64,000 nucleotides of DNA, taken from the NCBI GenBank assembly GCA_009741485.1, contig CM019214.1, positions 28,100,081-28,164,080 of the forward strand, given 5' to 3'. A program made the translations under genes and the position numbers. Positions 1-13,400 of the stretch are shown here, piece by piece. Source of the stretch: Malurus cyaneus samueli (taxonomy: Eukaryota; Chordata; Aves; Passeriformes; Maluridae). Numbering within the stretch: the first letter of the stretch is position 1; each line of letters begins with the position of its first letter. The notes beneath the pieces were generated by a model. That model made no database searches and was not told the DNA's origin. It was given only the letters and a program-made list of their open reading frames with translations.

Positions 1-3000
1 TTCAGTCTGTCTTCATTGAATTTGATAATGGCTTTGTTTGCACATTTTGCCACAGTGTGGCAAATATCCCTACTTTTTTTTTAATAAATTCACCATTTTT
101 TTCTTCTGGCTTAGAGAATGAGAGGCTGTAGCATGCCCTTTATGTCAGAGAAGTAAGACTGTACTGCTGTGTCTGAAACCTAGACATGTTGACATTTAGA
201 TTTTCTTGAAATACATTATGTGCTTTTGATGGCAATATAGCTATAAAATATTTTAAATTATTATTAAATATGTATGATTTTTACTTGTTATACTTCCAGA
301 GAATACAAACAGCAAGCCTGTTCATTGAAGCAAAACCTCCTTTTAACTTCTGAGTTGAGTTTTTGTTCCATCTTAACAACAGAATAAACCTGCACACGTG
401 GGACTTTGCTGTGCTACATGTCATCAGTCTGTACTGGTAACAAAGTTGAGGAAAAAGCAGAGGAGCTGAAAGGATGTAGCTCAAGTGAAGGAGTCAATGT
501 TAAAACTGTGTTAAAGGCTCCCTTGACACCCCAGCTTGAATTGAGACTGGTCCTCTGGGACTATGCCCTGTTTTTGAGTTGTGGCTGTCCCCGCAAGGGG
601 ATGTGCTGAGACCCCATAACCCCCATGGTTGTTTACCCCGGGGAAGGTTTTGTGCAGGCAGCACCTGAGGGTACATTTCTTGGACTGTGGACAAAATCAA
701 AGGGCACCTCAGAAAGTGGTAGGAGAGGCTCCCTATCTGGGAGTAGGATTGGGATGGGCGAAGGGAAAGGTGCTTAATGTAAAGAGGAGACTGCTGCCCC
801 TCTTTCTTCTGCTCTTTGCCCCCTTGTAAACCTATTCTGTAGTTCTGTGGATTCACAGCTCTGTCTGGAGTTCATGAGACAAATCACATGCCTTCTGGTC
901 TCAGTGTGCTTAATTAATTGCTCCTTGCTCTATGTGTTGCTGAGGAGACAGACATTTGTTATGTATGTGCATTTTGTCTGGCTCAGGAATTCAGGTTAGT
1001 AGGGAATGCTGACGTCTTGTCCTCAATAAAATGGTACAAGTGTACAGTAATGTGTAATATGAACCAGACTTCTGATGAAGCATTTTTCATGTAGAAGTAA
1101 TTTAGTAACCTATTACTGAAGAAGTGGGTGTATTGTTGCACGTTATTCCCCCAAAGACAGAGCAGGCGTTACTCAGAGTTTTATTTTTACTTGAGGTCCC
1201 TTGAGAATTTATAACTTTGTATCCAAATAAAATTAGGTACTCTATTTACAGTTGCCTTGAGATTAAGCAGCTGTTCTAAAAGCAGGTGAAGAAATGGGCA
1301 AATTTCTCCAGTTATGAGTATTTGTATGACCTTGTTTCCTTTTAAGTGTTGAGGAGTAGTGGAAAACAAACATTCCTTTTGAGGCCACACTTTGAAAGTT
1401 GGACCAAGTTGTCTGCTGAAGTTCATATAAGTTAGGGAGGACCCTCAAGATATAGTATACTTGTGCAGTGCTTTACATTGCCCCTCTCAAGGGTCTGTTT
1501 TTAGGAGTTCATTGTGCAGATTCTTGTGATCCAGGAAAATGACGAACTGGTCACCATTTTGCTCAAGTGTGTGATATTTTGGTGGAATGCCATACTACTG
1601 TGATGAAATTTGAGTGTGTCACAGTATCACGCCCAAGTGTATCTCTGAACTCTGCCTTTTCTCTCCCTGATTTGGGTCATTTTAAATCCATTTTTGGGTG
1701 GTAGCTATGGCCTTAGGGAGATGGCTGAGGTTTTGTGTGACCGAATTGTTAACCACGCTTGAATTTTCCACACTGTGTGATTGAGAGAGCTGGTGCTGTC
1801 TGAGCTCAGTTGTCTGTGCCTGCCATTCATCAGCATTACAGACTGTAAGAGCTGCCACTTCAATGCTGCTCTTTTGGTACTCGGTCGTATCTGTGCAAAT
1901 GTTGTGGTGGAGTTGTGGAAACAAGGGCTTCGAGGTCTCATGGGGTCTTGCAGCAGCCAGAACGCGCAGAAAGCAGGAAAGGGAAGAAAGGTGATTATTA
2001 GATCATGGACGAGATGTGGATATGAGCAATGTGAGGGATTTCTGGTGCCAAAATACTGAGTTGCAGTACTGACTACTTGTCACTTCAAAGCACAGTTCAA
2101 GAGTTTAATCCTCGTAGCTTCTCAGTGAGGTAGGTAACTCAAGCTGAAAGAATGCAAGATATCATGGAAATTTTGTTTTAGAGCTATGTAAGCAAGGTTA
2201 TTCTTTAAAAAATGCATTAAAAGTAAAAACAAAAAAATGTATGCTGTGGAAACTGTACTTGTTAAAAAGAAAGGGTAGTAGATTTAATGTGTTCTGGGGA
2301 CTGTTTAAACTCTATATCTCAAGTATTGTGTGACGCTGCAAACTACTAGAATAACAAAGATGTGTAAGTGCATCTGGTACTCTGCACAGGTTTTGTAGCA
2401 TAGTTGTATTTACAGTGGCATTAATTTTCCTTTTTCCACTAATTGTCAGGTTGATAATTGTTTTTAAGTTTTCTTGTTGTTACCTCCCCCTGCCGTTAAG
2501 TCTTTTTTCTCTAGTGCCTTGTTTTCCATATGGTAAAGAAAATTTTCTAAGAAAAATCCAAACCAGCACAAGGAAAATAATGAAGTGTGTCCAACATGAA
2601 ACTAGTTTATTTCAAGCTTTTCAGACAATTGTTTATAGTAGGGAATCGAAGTAGTCTTTGATAAAATGGGGCGGTGGTGCAGCCTTTCAAGTTCTGTAGT
2701 AAATTTGTTGATTTTTGTCTTTCAGTGTCTTTTAACACTGTTTAGTTCTTCATCAGGACACTGTGGTTTTGTCCCTGGTTTTCAGTCTCCTTTTCCCTAC
2801 TAATTTTTCCTGCCATTGTAATAACTTTGGACTGGGACATTTTTGTGGAAAAAAACATACTGAAAAAGACTGGTCTTGCACTTAGTTTTGAAGTTTATGG
2901 ATGCTAAGTATATTACCATTTTAATGATTTGCTTTCAATATATAAAAGAGAATATGGGTGTTAATTCATGCTATGATTGGCAGAGATATTTTGTTTCCAT

Positions 3001-4384
3001 TGTCTAAATGGTAAAAAAAAGCCCTTAGCTTTTATAAAATTTGTGTGCCCTTATTGCACTTTAGGCTGTAATTTCCTAGTTAGTAGCCATAACTTTCCCT
3101 GTGACATTCTTCTGTCACAGTGTTTAGCAGAGAATGGAGACATTTTAATCTTCAGTTCAGGATTCAGATTTGCCACAAAAGAATGCGCTCAAAAATGGTT
3201 TCTGTCTCTCTCTCCAAATGAATAGAAGCATTCAAGGAATAAGCAGAATCAATGACACCAATGAAAGGAACAGTGAATTCTTCATTGACATACTGAACTA
3301 TTTAAAGTTATTTCATCAGGTTTGCATTTAGGAATGAATAGCTTTTTTTATTTCCTAAGAAAGAGTATTGACTACAACAGTGAATAATGCACTCAATTAC
3401 AGTCGTTCCTATAAATGCTGTAATGAGATATTACTGTAGGCTTGACAAATGTGGCATGTAACAAAATGAGGTTTGTGGTGTGGCTTATGACCAGTGAATA
3501 GCAATAAGTTTGCAAAGTTGAGCTCTCTTCACTGAACCCCATTTAATTCTGATGATTCTCTTGCTAAGTAACTTTTTGGAGGCAAAAAAGCATTCTAAAA
3601 ACACAGTACAACCTGATGTGATTGTATTGGAGGGTATCCTAAAGCAAGCTCCCAGGAGATGGCCCAGTAAAATGTTTCCTTGTACATACCTGGGGTTATT
3701 CTAGTTGTTTGATGTATATTCAGCCAAAACCCAAGTGTGTGCTGTATTTTATAAATACCTGGCTTTGCATCAATCTATTGTAATTTTCTTACAGTAGTGT
3801 GCTCCCAGTGGAAGATTAGGGAGCGCTGTTTAAAAATAATGTAATAATGCTAATTGTGTTGGTAAGTGAAGTTGGAAATTACTTGATCTTTGTAAATCTG
3901 CTGATATTCAGATGTTTTAGCAGGTTATTCAGTGCATCTGAAACACTTCATTAGCAATGTTAGTTGTAATGTGTTGTAATTGAGACTGAGAAAATGACAC
4001 TGTTCATTTCTCTTGCAATTGTGCTTTACCATCCTCTGATGTTCTGTGACTGTTCTGAAGTACATAGGAGGAATCATTATCCCTGGCTTTGGAGGAAAGC
4101 TCTGTGTAACTCAAGTTTCGCAATCAAATTTGTAGTGATATTCTTGTTAGCTTACCGTTTTTTGTACATGGTTAGAGGATGGCTCATCTTGTGTGTAGTG
4201 TTTTTTTTTTTACCCTATGAATTTCATAGATGTATAGCATTCAGTGTTTTCTTGCTGATAGTTGCATTTTTAATGTGGCAACTCTCATTTAAGTTTTTCT
4301 CATGCTAAATAAATTTTAGTATGCTTTAAAACTGGTATTGATATATCTTAAAAAGTACCAATTAGCAATTGTCATTTATTGTAG
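1..4384 (+). other. ARHGEF7: ARHGEF7 upstream intron (3' portion)
   Basis: AT-rich sequence with no exon I can recognise. The short open frames here (for example 1781-2059 and 3994-4308) show no domain and no splice context. It ends in the acceptor AG at 4383-4384. The intron must begin left of the window, because the first exon starts in phase 0 inside the DH domain. Confidence 0.8.
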
Positions 4385-4479
4385 GTGCTACAAAATATAT
4401 TAGAAACAGAAAATGAATATGCTAAGGAGCTACAAACCATGCTTTCAAACTACCTGCGACCACTGCAAGCCAGTGAAAA
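4385..4479 (+). CDS. ARHGEF7: ARHGEF7 exon: start of DH domain
   Basis: 95 nt, phase 0 at the acceptor, two bases of a lysine codon at the donor. It encodes residues 1-31, opening [16 protein letters not shown]. This is conserved region 1 of the Dbl-homology fold, whose glutamate (ETENEY) contacts the GTPase switch region in DH proteins. Donor gtatgt at 4480. A second GT lies 4 nt downstream, but using it shifts the frame. Confidence 0.97.
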
Positions 4480-7400
4480 GTATGTGAGTTTGCCCTGCAT
4501 TTTAACTTGAGCTTGAGATCTCGTGTATTGGGGAGGGTTAACATGGTCAAATGTCAATGTCAGTGTGAATTTACCCCTGTGGACTCTGTGACTCTTAAGG
4601 CAGGGCTTGCTTTTATTCAGTTTGCTTGCTGTCTGTCACAGTCTGGTCCTTGATCTAAGAACCAGCAAGTATTTTCTTTTAATTCCATAGATTGTATTAA
4701 TGCAATTAGTCAATAACTGCAAACCTAAACATGTTTTATTTGCTTTGGCTCCAGGTTAACCTTGACAAATACTTCATACTTAATGGGAAATCTGGAAGAA
4801 ATAAGTTCCTTCCAGCAAATGCTTGTACAGTCTTTAGAAGAATGCACCAAGTAAGTACTATGCATACCAGATAAAGTAAAATTCTAACATGCAAATATCT
4901 TTTGTTACTTTACCTGTTTCATATTTTATTTGGCATAGATCTGAGCTGCTGCCAGAGCAGTACAGTAATAGATGTTTGGAGAATGTATTGATTGCTTGTA
5001 CAGATACGTATTGGTCCTAGGATGCAATTGCAAAGGTAGCAATTTTTAATTTTGGTAGAAATAGTTTAAAATAAATTTATGAATTTTCATGATCCAACTG
5101 CATACCAGTAGGGAAGTGATGGTTTTGGTTTTAGGGGCATGAATTTTAAGTATTTCCTTCAAAATTAGAGAAAGAAAGAAAGAAAGAATGGAGGAATCTT
5201 ATGTGATGGTGGAACCATGGAGAGGGAGGTAAGTGACTTGGGTGAAGGACACTGTATGAAAATGCTTGTACTCAGTATTCTTTTGGCCTCAATAAAGTTG
5301 GTCATCAAAGCGTGCTGGGAGACATCTTCAGCATAGGCAGAAAGAGCAACCTGGATTAAATAAAACCCCTCAATGCTTGTCCTGTACCATATAGGAAGCA
5401 CAGTATAGGGCACAGAGAGAAGGGGATGGAGACACTTGTCCTCCTTCCCTAGTTTAGGCTGAAGTGGTAGCTCAGTATTTTTCAGCTTGTTATCTCAGCA
5501 CTTGGGTATGTAAGAAAGAAGGTGACCGTATTGCATTTGGATTGTTAGGACAACAAACTCTGAAACTCCACTGAAAGTGTAATTTATTTTCCTAATCTCA
5601 GTTGTGTCATTTTCCTTGCTTATATTCTAGTTTTGTCTGACCACAGGGTGAGTTAAGGCAGCTTCCTAATCCAAATTTTCTTTGTTTGCCAGGGTAGTAA
5701 TTTGAGTTGCTACTGAGGGCTTAGACAAGTTTCATTCAGTTTGCTGTGAGAATGAATTAATGTCTTGGATGGAGGAGAAAATACCTCTTTTGGCAACACT
5801 GAGCTTTAGATCAGCTCAGTATGTCTTATTTTGACCTCTCCCTCCTCTGCATTACTGCATCTCCACCAGTCAGTAATGTATGCCTGGTACGGTTGCTGAT
5901 TTCAGATCCCACGTCCTCCTACCATCTTCCTTCTAGACAGCTCAGACCAGAGAGAAGGGAAGAGAGGATGGTGTAGTTCAGATGGCAATTCAGCAGTGTA
6001 ATGGAAACCTTCTTGAAATGCTCTGTCTCTCATGCTGTGTGTGAGAAAGAAGGATAGTCATTCTGGCAAGTTTGACTTGATCAAATAAGAGGCTCCATCT
6101 CTGAGAGTGTCCATTTGTGCACCTACTTAAATGTTTCCTTTTTTTTCTTGTCACTGCTCTTTGTTGTCTCATTTGTTTGTTACCATGATTTTGTTTCTTT
6201 GTATCAGAAGTTAGGGAAATGAAGTACTTCGGATGGAACAGACTATCATCTTTTAAAATTTTTTTTGAGGCGGTCTTAGAAATGAGAGCCGAAGAGTATA
6301 TGCCTTTAAACAAATATTAATGCAAACTTAATTTTAACCTGGTATATAGGTTAATGTAGTATCATAAGGGAGCTTCAAGAAAGCTTCATTAATAGCTCTG
6401 CTTGATGTAAACTCTATTAAAGCACTTTTTCATAATGTCCTTTATGTCTTCTTTCTGCAAAGTGAAATGTTGCTGTGTAATAAACTGGAAACATAGTGGA
6501 TACTAGTAGGTAGATAGAGAAAGGGATGCCCTAGACTTACTGAAGCATTATTGCAAACATTTTATGTTATTTGCATAAATATGCTTATCATGCCAAGTTG
6601 TATTTTCAGTTTATTTTTCATCATAGCACATTGACTTAAGCATCCAGCATCCTGCTGTTTGGAATCTAATCCATCATGATTCCCACCATGTAGAAGAATG
6701 CTCGCTCTGCTTTCTTTTTTCTTTTTTTTTTTTCTTTTTTTTTTTGTCATTTTGCCTTGTCTTTTTGGCTGGTGAACCTGTTCTGTAAACGCAGTAGCTC
6801 CTGGGCTGAAAATAGATTTATCATTTTATTTTATTTTTGGCAGAGAGTTTATAGTTCCATCATTGAGGCACTTCATATTGCAACATCCGGTGTGGTGTTT
6901 TATTCTAACTTGTCATGTCAGAATGACCAAATGCTGTCATCCTGCCAGTTGTAGTGCTGCCAGCCTACCTTGCTTGACAAATTCCATTTCTTGCGCATGA
7001 GAGTTGAATGTTTTTTGAATCAGCACCCACCTTAGGACAGTTTTGTCATTTGAGTTTTCTCTTTAACAGATCCTGGCATGTATTTCAGTAGCAAAAATTT
7101 TCCTGTGCTTTCCTTTTTTTTTTTTTNTGCCTGCACCACTGTGGTTTATTTAATCCTCGTGGTGTTAAACTTTGGATTGTGGTTTTTTTCAGAACATAGG
7201 ATGCTGTAGTAGGTACTTTGTATTTTCAGAATTAGTTGTTTGGATGTGGGTTGGCTTTAGTTGTTTTGCCACCCTCCCACCCTGTCCACAGCCTTGAAGC
7301 TTTCCTGGTTCATTGCTGAAGGTTTGTCCTCTTTGAGCTTGTCCAGTTTAGGGTTGTTTCCACCTCTGCAACTTCTTTTGTTCATTTACCAAACAAAAGT

Positions 7401-10400
7401 GGCACATGGAATAAATCTAACTAGCATTGAGTGAGAATCTTCTGGCTGATAGTCTTCAAAGGTGCTTTTTTTGGCTGATCAGCTTCCAGTGCACTTGGTT
7501 CATGGGTGAAGAACTGTAACAGACAAGACAGGGAGATGCTGTTGGAATCTCCAGTTGCAAAAGAGCAGATTTATGACAGTGGAACAGAGCAAGAGTGCTC
7601 TGTGCTCAGCTGAAATTCTGCTATTTATGTAGGATGAGATGGAGAAGAGGAGAAAATACCACCCTGATAATTTAGTTTCCAGGTTGTGGCAGGTTCTGCA
7701 GGTCACTGCCTGTATAAATACACATATATTTATTTATACAGGCACACATCTATATATGTGTAATAAAATAGATTTCTTTATGAATGACACCCTTATGATA
7801 ACTGCACAAGTGAAATTTAGGGAGATCTGCTTTTTTGCTTGGAAAAAGAAAGCATAAATGCTGATTACATTTCATTACCTACTTTTCTTTCATAATTTTG
7901 TGTTAGTTTGTTTAAATTTATTTGAATTAATCACAGTTTCCACAGCCTTTCCCAGAACACTGATCCTAAAACTCAGACAAGTTTCTTTAGAATAAACTGG
8001 ACATGATTAGATATTCTGTATTGTCACCCTTTTTCTGACAGCTGCCTGTATAGCTTTAGTCCATTGCTGGTTTTGATCAGTCTTAAAATTAACCTTGTTG
8101 TTCAATTACACTTACTTTTTATTCTTTCCTCAAATTACCATGCACTGGATACACAGTGCAAGACTGGAGAAACAGAAGCAGCTATTGGATGGATCTCCAG
8201 CAAGCAGACATTGTTAGGTAGTTTAGGTGTAGTCATATGGTTATTTCTCTAGCATGTGTACAACAGCATAGGCATTGTTATGGTTCTTTTACATTTGCAA
8301 ATAGAATTAAGACATGTGTCTGTTTTTGTTTTTTTTTCTTTTTTTTTTTTTTAAATTAAATTGGTATAACTGATATATGTGTGTAGATATTTACATGTGA
8401 TTCCTTTTTAATTATAAAGTGCCGAATATGAGAAGAATGTTGGGATGACAACTTCAGAAAAAATTGTAAAATAACTATGCTCTTTTTGGAACACATTAAT
8501 TACTCAAAGGTTTATATGATGTGGTGATAGGCATTAAATTGCTGGCTTTTTTCAGCAGGTGAAGGTGGTATAGATAGTTTATGTGCTGAAAATAGTAGAA
8601 CACTTGGAACTAATGCATGGATTAGAAATGTCAAAGGGGATGAGTTACCACACATTTATAAAGTCTGTTAATTACCTTAATTCAGCAAAGAATGTGCAGT
8701 ATAAAGTGGCATTGCATGTGCAACAAGTGAAAGAGAATAATGTCAGTCTTTGATTCTGCTAAAAGAACAGCAGACTGAGAAGACACAGATGTCTGCTTGG
8801 TGCAAACCGGCATAATTCACCCTCCACCCCCATCTCTATAGTATGAAATGGGAATTTAACCATTTTTAGCAACTGTTTAGTGGAGCCTCTTGGTATTTAA
8901 TACTGAGTTATATGCCTTGAGTATGTCTTCAGAGTTTGAGACTTTGGCTGCATCTATTACTTGAAGAATGTATTATTAGCTCATGCTAGATTTAATAGAG
9001 AGGGCCAGCTGCTAGGCAGGAAATGCTGCTTGGCAAGCCTGTAAGAATAGCATTCCCTCAGTATGCTGGGGAATGCCCTTGTTTTTCCCCTAAACACCTG
9101 CAAAAGCAGCCACTCCATTGATTTCAGAATCTAAACTTAACAAAAAAAAAGCAATATAAGGAGTGTTGGTAATGTCATCAGTGTATCTGGCATGATGTTT
9201 TAGCTGGGGATTTAGCTCTCATTTTCTGGGTGTCTGTAATGAATGTTGCTTTCAAATAAGGGAGTGTGTCTCCCCTGACTGACATTTGGAACACCTCTAC
9301 AGTCCATTTTTACTTCATTTTGGATAGTCTTCCCTTGTGCAGAAGGACTGAACAGCTTAATCGAAGACAGACCTGCTGTTTATAGAAATTTGGGGCAGAA
9401 TTTCTTGGGATGAGCTTTGAATTTTGACTACTATGAGCCAACCTAAGAAGTGGGACAAGATGACTGTGTTTGAGCAGAATGAGAACATCCCCTGCCTGGA
9501 GGAGTGGTTGCCCTGAAAAGCTGAACGGTTTCTTTCCTACTGAAGCTCGCTGGAGCATCTCTCACTTTTTTTTCTAGACGGAATATACTAAATATTGTTG
9601 TTTATGAATTTCATGTACGTGTCTGGGACATGTACAGAAAATCTTAACTTTAATTTTTTTTCAGGAAAAGAAATATTCTTCTACAAAAAATTGTTGGAAC
9701 TAATCTTTGAATGAAGCTTTTTGACTGTGTTAATAGTGTGTGTGTGCATTGAGTACTTAGCAGGGGTTCATTTAGCTTTGCAGCTGATGTGAAGAGTGAA
9801 GTATTGGTTTCAAGAGTAGTTAAAAAGAACAACAACAGCAAAATCCACTGTCTTATCTTGCAAAGAAGCACAAAATTGTCATATTTATGTTAGGAAATGC
9901 AATCTTTATGCAAGGAGAACAAGTGCATGGAGAAATTGAAACATTTCATCTTGCGCATGTTGTACAGTGGTTTAGACAAGGCATCAGGAACAGGTTGGGT
10001 TCTAGGACTGATGAAAGTTTGGTGTCCCATCATCTGGTTAACTTCAGTGTGGGTTATCCAACTGCCACACAGCCTTCTGCTGAAGAGGCTTAGCCCTTCA
10101 AGTGGGCACTGCTGCTCTGTAGAAAAGCAGATTTTCAATGTTTCTGTCACCCTTATGTTATTGCTCTTTTGTTTGTCCACTTTATTCTTTTTCACATGGG
10201 AAGCAGCCCAGTTATAGGTATTTTTGAAGTAGTTCTGAGAACGGGTTTATGGTAGCAGTAAGGAAGCATGAGTGGTGGTATGCTTTTTTCCTATAAATTT
10301 GTATGAAATTTTTAAAATTATTTTAGATTTTAGAAGAAGTGAGTGTGCTTTTGTTTGCTTGTGAAATATGCAACTATAGAAGATAAGAAGGGAAGAGCTG

Positions 10401-13400
10401 CACTTCCCTTTTTTTTCCCCCTCCTGCTTATACTAAGCAAAAATCAGTAATCAGACTTGTACTTTCTGTTGATTGTACCAGCTGATTTTTGTCTTAAGTG
10501 TTGGAATACTGATTTTTAGATTTTTCATGACATGTGTAAATGGTTCATATACTGTTCTAACAGATGTATAGATTGACTGAAAATCCAACCCCTTGAGGAA
10601 GGTGTTAATTACCATTCATATTTGAAAATATTTTGCTGAGTAACATTGTTACAGGTATGGTTTCTATTCTGCCTGTACTGTACTGGCATAAGAAGGAGAA
10701 GAAGAGTGTTAGATGCTGGTCAGGGACCACAGAAATCTATCTGTTGTTTTTGATTTTAAAAAAAATGGCAATGAAACACCCACAGAACAGACAGAATGTC
10801 CTGGTTTAACCCCAGCCAGCAGCCAAGCCCCACACACCCCCTCACTCACTCCCACACAGTGGGATCAGGGAGAGAATTAGAAGGTAAAAGATGAAAACTC
10901 ATGGGCTGAGATACAGATAGTTTAATAAGGAAAGCAAAATCTCAGCACACAAGCAAAGCAAAACAAGAAATTAATTCACTGCTTCCCATGGGCCAGGAGA
11001 GCAGAGCCTCATCACATGTAAGGGTGACTTGGGAAGGTAAACTCCAACACTCTAAATGTCCCCTCTTCCTTCTTCTTCCCCTCTTTTTATGCACTATGAT
11101 GTCCTATGATTTGGAATATCCCTTTGGTCAGTTGGGGTCACCTGTCATGGCTGTGTCTCCTCCCAGCCTCCCACACACCAACAACTTCCTTTTCAGTGTG
11201 TCAGAAAGCAGAAAAGGTTCTGTGCAAGTCCTGCTCAGCAATAGCAAAAACATCTCTATGTTATCAACCCTGTGTTCAGCACAAATCCAAAATGTGGCCC
11301 CCTACCAGCCACTGTGAAGGAAATTAACTCCATCCCAGCCAAAACTAACACACAATACACACTGCTTTTTCAGGCTTTAACTTATTTTTCTCTCTGATTG
11401 GTACTACAGTATTTTCATCTTTATTACTCTATTTTTAGGTTGCCTGAAGCTCAGCAGAGGGTTGGAGGATGTTTTCTAAATTTGATGCCACAAATGAAAA
11501 GCTTATACCTTACATACTGTGCCAACCACCCATCAGCAGTAAATGTTCTCACAGAACACAGGTATGTGAACTTTGTGATCTTTTGAGTCCTGCAAAAATG
11601 TGTGTAACATACTTTTGAGTTGTAAAGCTATGATGTCTCTTTTGACATGTTTGGTGTGGTAGAACTTGTTTAAGGAAAGGAAATCTTTTAAAAAAAGACA
11701 AAATGTCCCATAAAACAAAGCTGTTTCATGTGATCAGGGTCAGCTTGTCACATTTGGCTGTGTATTATTTACTGTTTGAGATTTTTGTTTATTGAAGGAA
11801 TGCATGCTGGACTCTGAATATGTAAATCAATCTTTGCTGATTGTGACATTTCTTTAAAAAATGCCAAGATCAAAACAAGTTTGTGAAATTATGGCATAAC
11901 TGACGTGGCTTAGGCTTTTTAGACAGTTGGTGCATTGTAACTTGGCCCTGTAAAAGCCTGTGTGTCTGTATGTACTTCATAATGGTATACCCTTTTTTTT
12001 CATATCACTCAAAAGTAAAGCTATGTGAATTTTGCAAAACTACTGTTTTCTGTGAGAAGTAGGTAGGATGCTGAATTAATATGATGTAGGTTGCTCAGCT
12101 TTTGGACAGACCTTGAATCTGCATAGAAGATGCCCTGTACCACCTTGAGGGAAAAGTACTGAGGCCAGAATTTGATTAAAGAAGCCTGCTGTCACAAGCT
12201 TTCACTAAATACTTAGGTTCTCCTGATGATCTTCGTGCTGAAGCAGCTGTTAGTTTGGGGCTATTTATGTTTGCTTGTGGTGCAGGACAGAGCCATGACT
12301 TCTTGGAGGTTAGATAAAGGACAAATTCTAGCAGGATGTATGTTCTTTTGGTTTCACACACCCCTCTCCTTTTTTGTCTTGTTGTGATGGACTAAAGTAA
12401 AGGTATTTTGAGTACTCTTAACACGTAGAAAACAGGATATGTAATAGATTTTTCTGTAGTGTTATCTTCTTTCAGGAACTCAAATTTTGTTTTAACAGCA
12501 ATGTTGTGATGGGTTTGTGAGCTTTACTCATAATATGAAAATGAAAAACGTTCTAGTTAACAAATATTCTGAACTGTCACTTATGTTAGTAATACATGTA
12601 ACTATATTACAATCCCAGCTGGAAAAATCAAGCTGCAAATTCACATTACAGTATAGGCAGAAAGAAGGTAAGTTGTCTTGCTGAATTTTAATGACAGAAA
12701 AACTTATTTAACCCCCCACCAATGAAATCCCTGTGTTTGCTTGCTTTCAAATGGCCCTCTTCTAATACCATTTTCTGTAAATGGTTTTTAATACTCTTGG
12801 GCTTAGATGTTTTTTTTTTTTGTTTGTTTGAGTCTTTATGCTTTTTCCGTACAGAGGTCTATGGTTTAACCTAGATGGAAGATGGCCTGTGACAGTGAAG
12901 TGATCATTTCTTTAATTTTGGGGATATCTGTAAAGGATTATCCTAACTTTCAGAACTCAGAGAAATGGTGACAGAAGTATAAGGGAGGAAAGCTGTTTAT
13001 TCTACAAAAGGAGAAGAGAAGCATTTATTCTCTTTCATGTTTATTTTGCATAGGTTGTACTAAGAAAAATTCAGCTTCAGGTGTCTAAAGTCAGCTTGAC
13101 ATCAATCCTGGTGAAGACAATAAAAGAATCATGGACAAGCCATTTGGATGTGGAAGTTTGTCCATATGAGAGAGCTCAAGATGATAGAAGTTGAAATAGA
13201 CAGTTTTCTGTTGAATGCTGTTGTGTTATCAAGCATAAGTCAACAGAATTGCATCCTGTGCTTTTTAATTACCTCAATTTTGTTATTCTAATACCTTAAT
13301 TTTTGTTGTTCAGCATTGCTGTAGGTAGAAAGTGACTTGACTAAATATTCTGCTTGAGACAGCTGCCAGGAAGAAATCAGAAGGTGGCTTTAAGCAGTTC

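Larger units (their letters stand above)
4851..11438 (+). other. ARHGEF7: ARHGEF7 intron, 6.6 kb
   Basis: AT-rich intron without recognised genes. It holds an AAAG microsatellite (5170-5187), a T-rich run (6711-6745), an ambiguous base in a T-run (7127), a perfect 14-bp-stem hairpin (7707-7744) and a solo LTR (10797-11350) that ends 88 bp before the next exon. Confidence 0.85.

Noticed and set aside
3994..4308. Hydrophobic 104-codon open frame just upstream of the first exon, possibly membrane protein
   Set aside because: Hydrophobicity follows from T-rich intron sequence (Phe, Leu, Val codons). No conserved exon borders.
4480..4489. Second possible donor (gtgagt at 4484) for the first exon
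   Set aside because: It matches the donor consensus well, but using it adds 4 nt and shifts the frame into the next exon. The GT at 4480 keeps the conserved lysine and DH sequence.
7707..7744. MicroRNA precursor
   Set aside because: The stem is only 14 bp, AT-rich, and lacks the roughly 30-bp imperfect duplex expected of a pre-miRNA.
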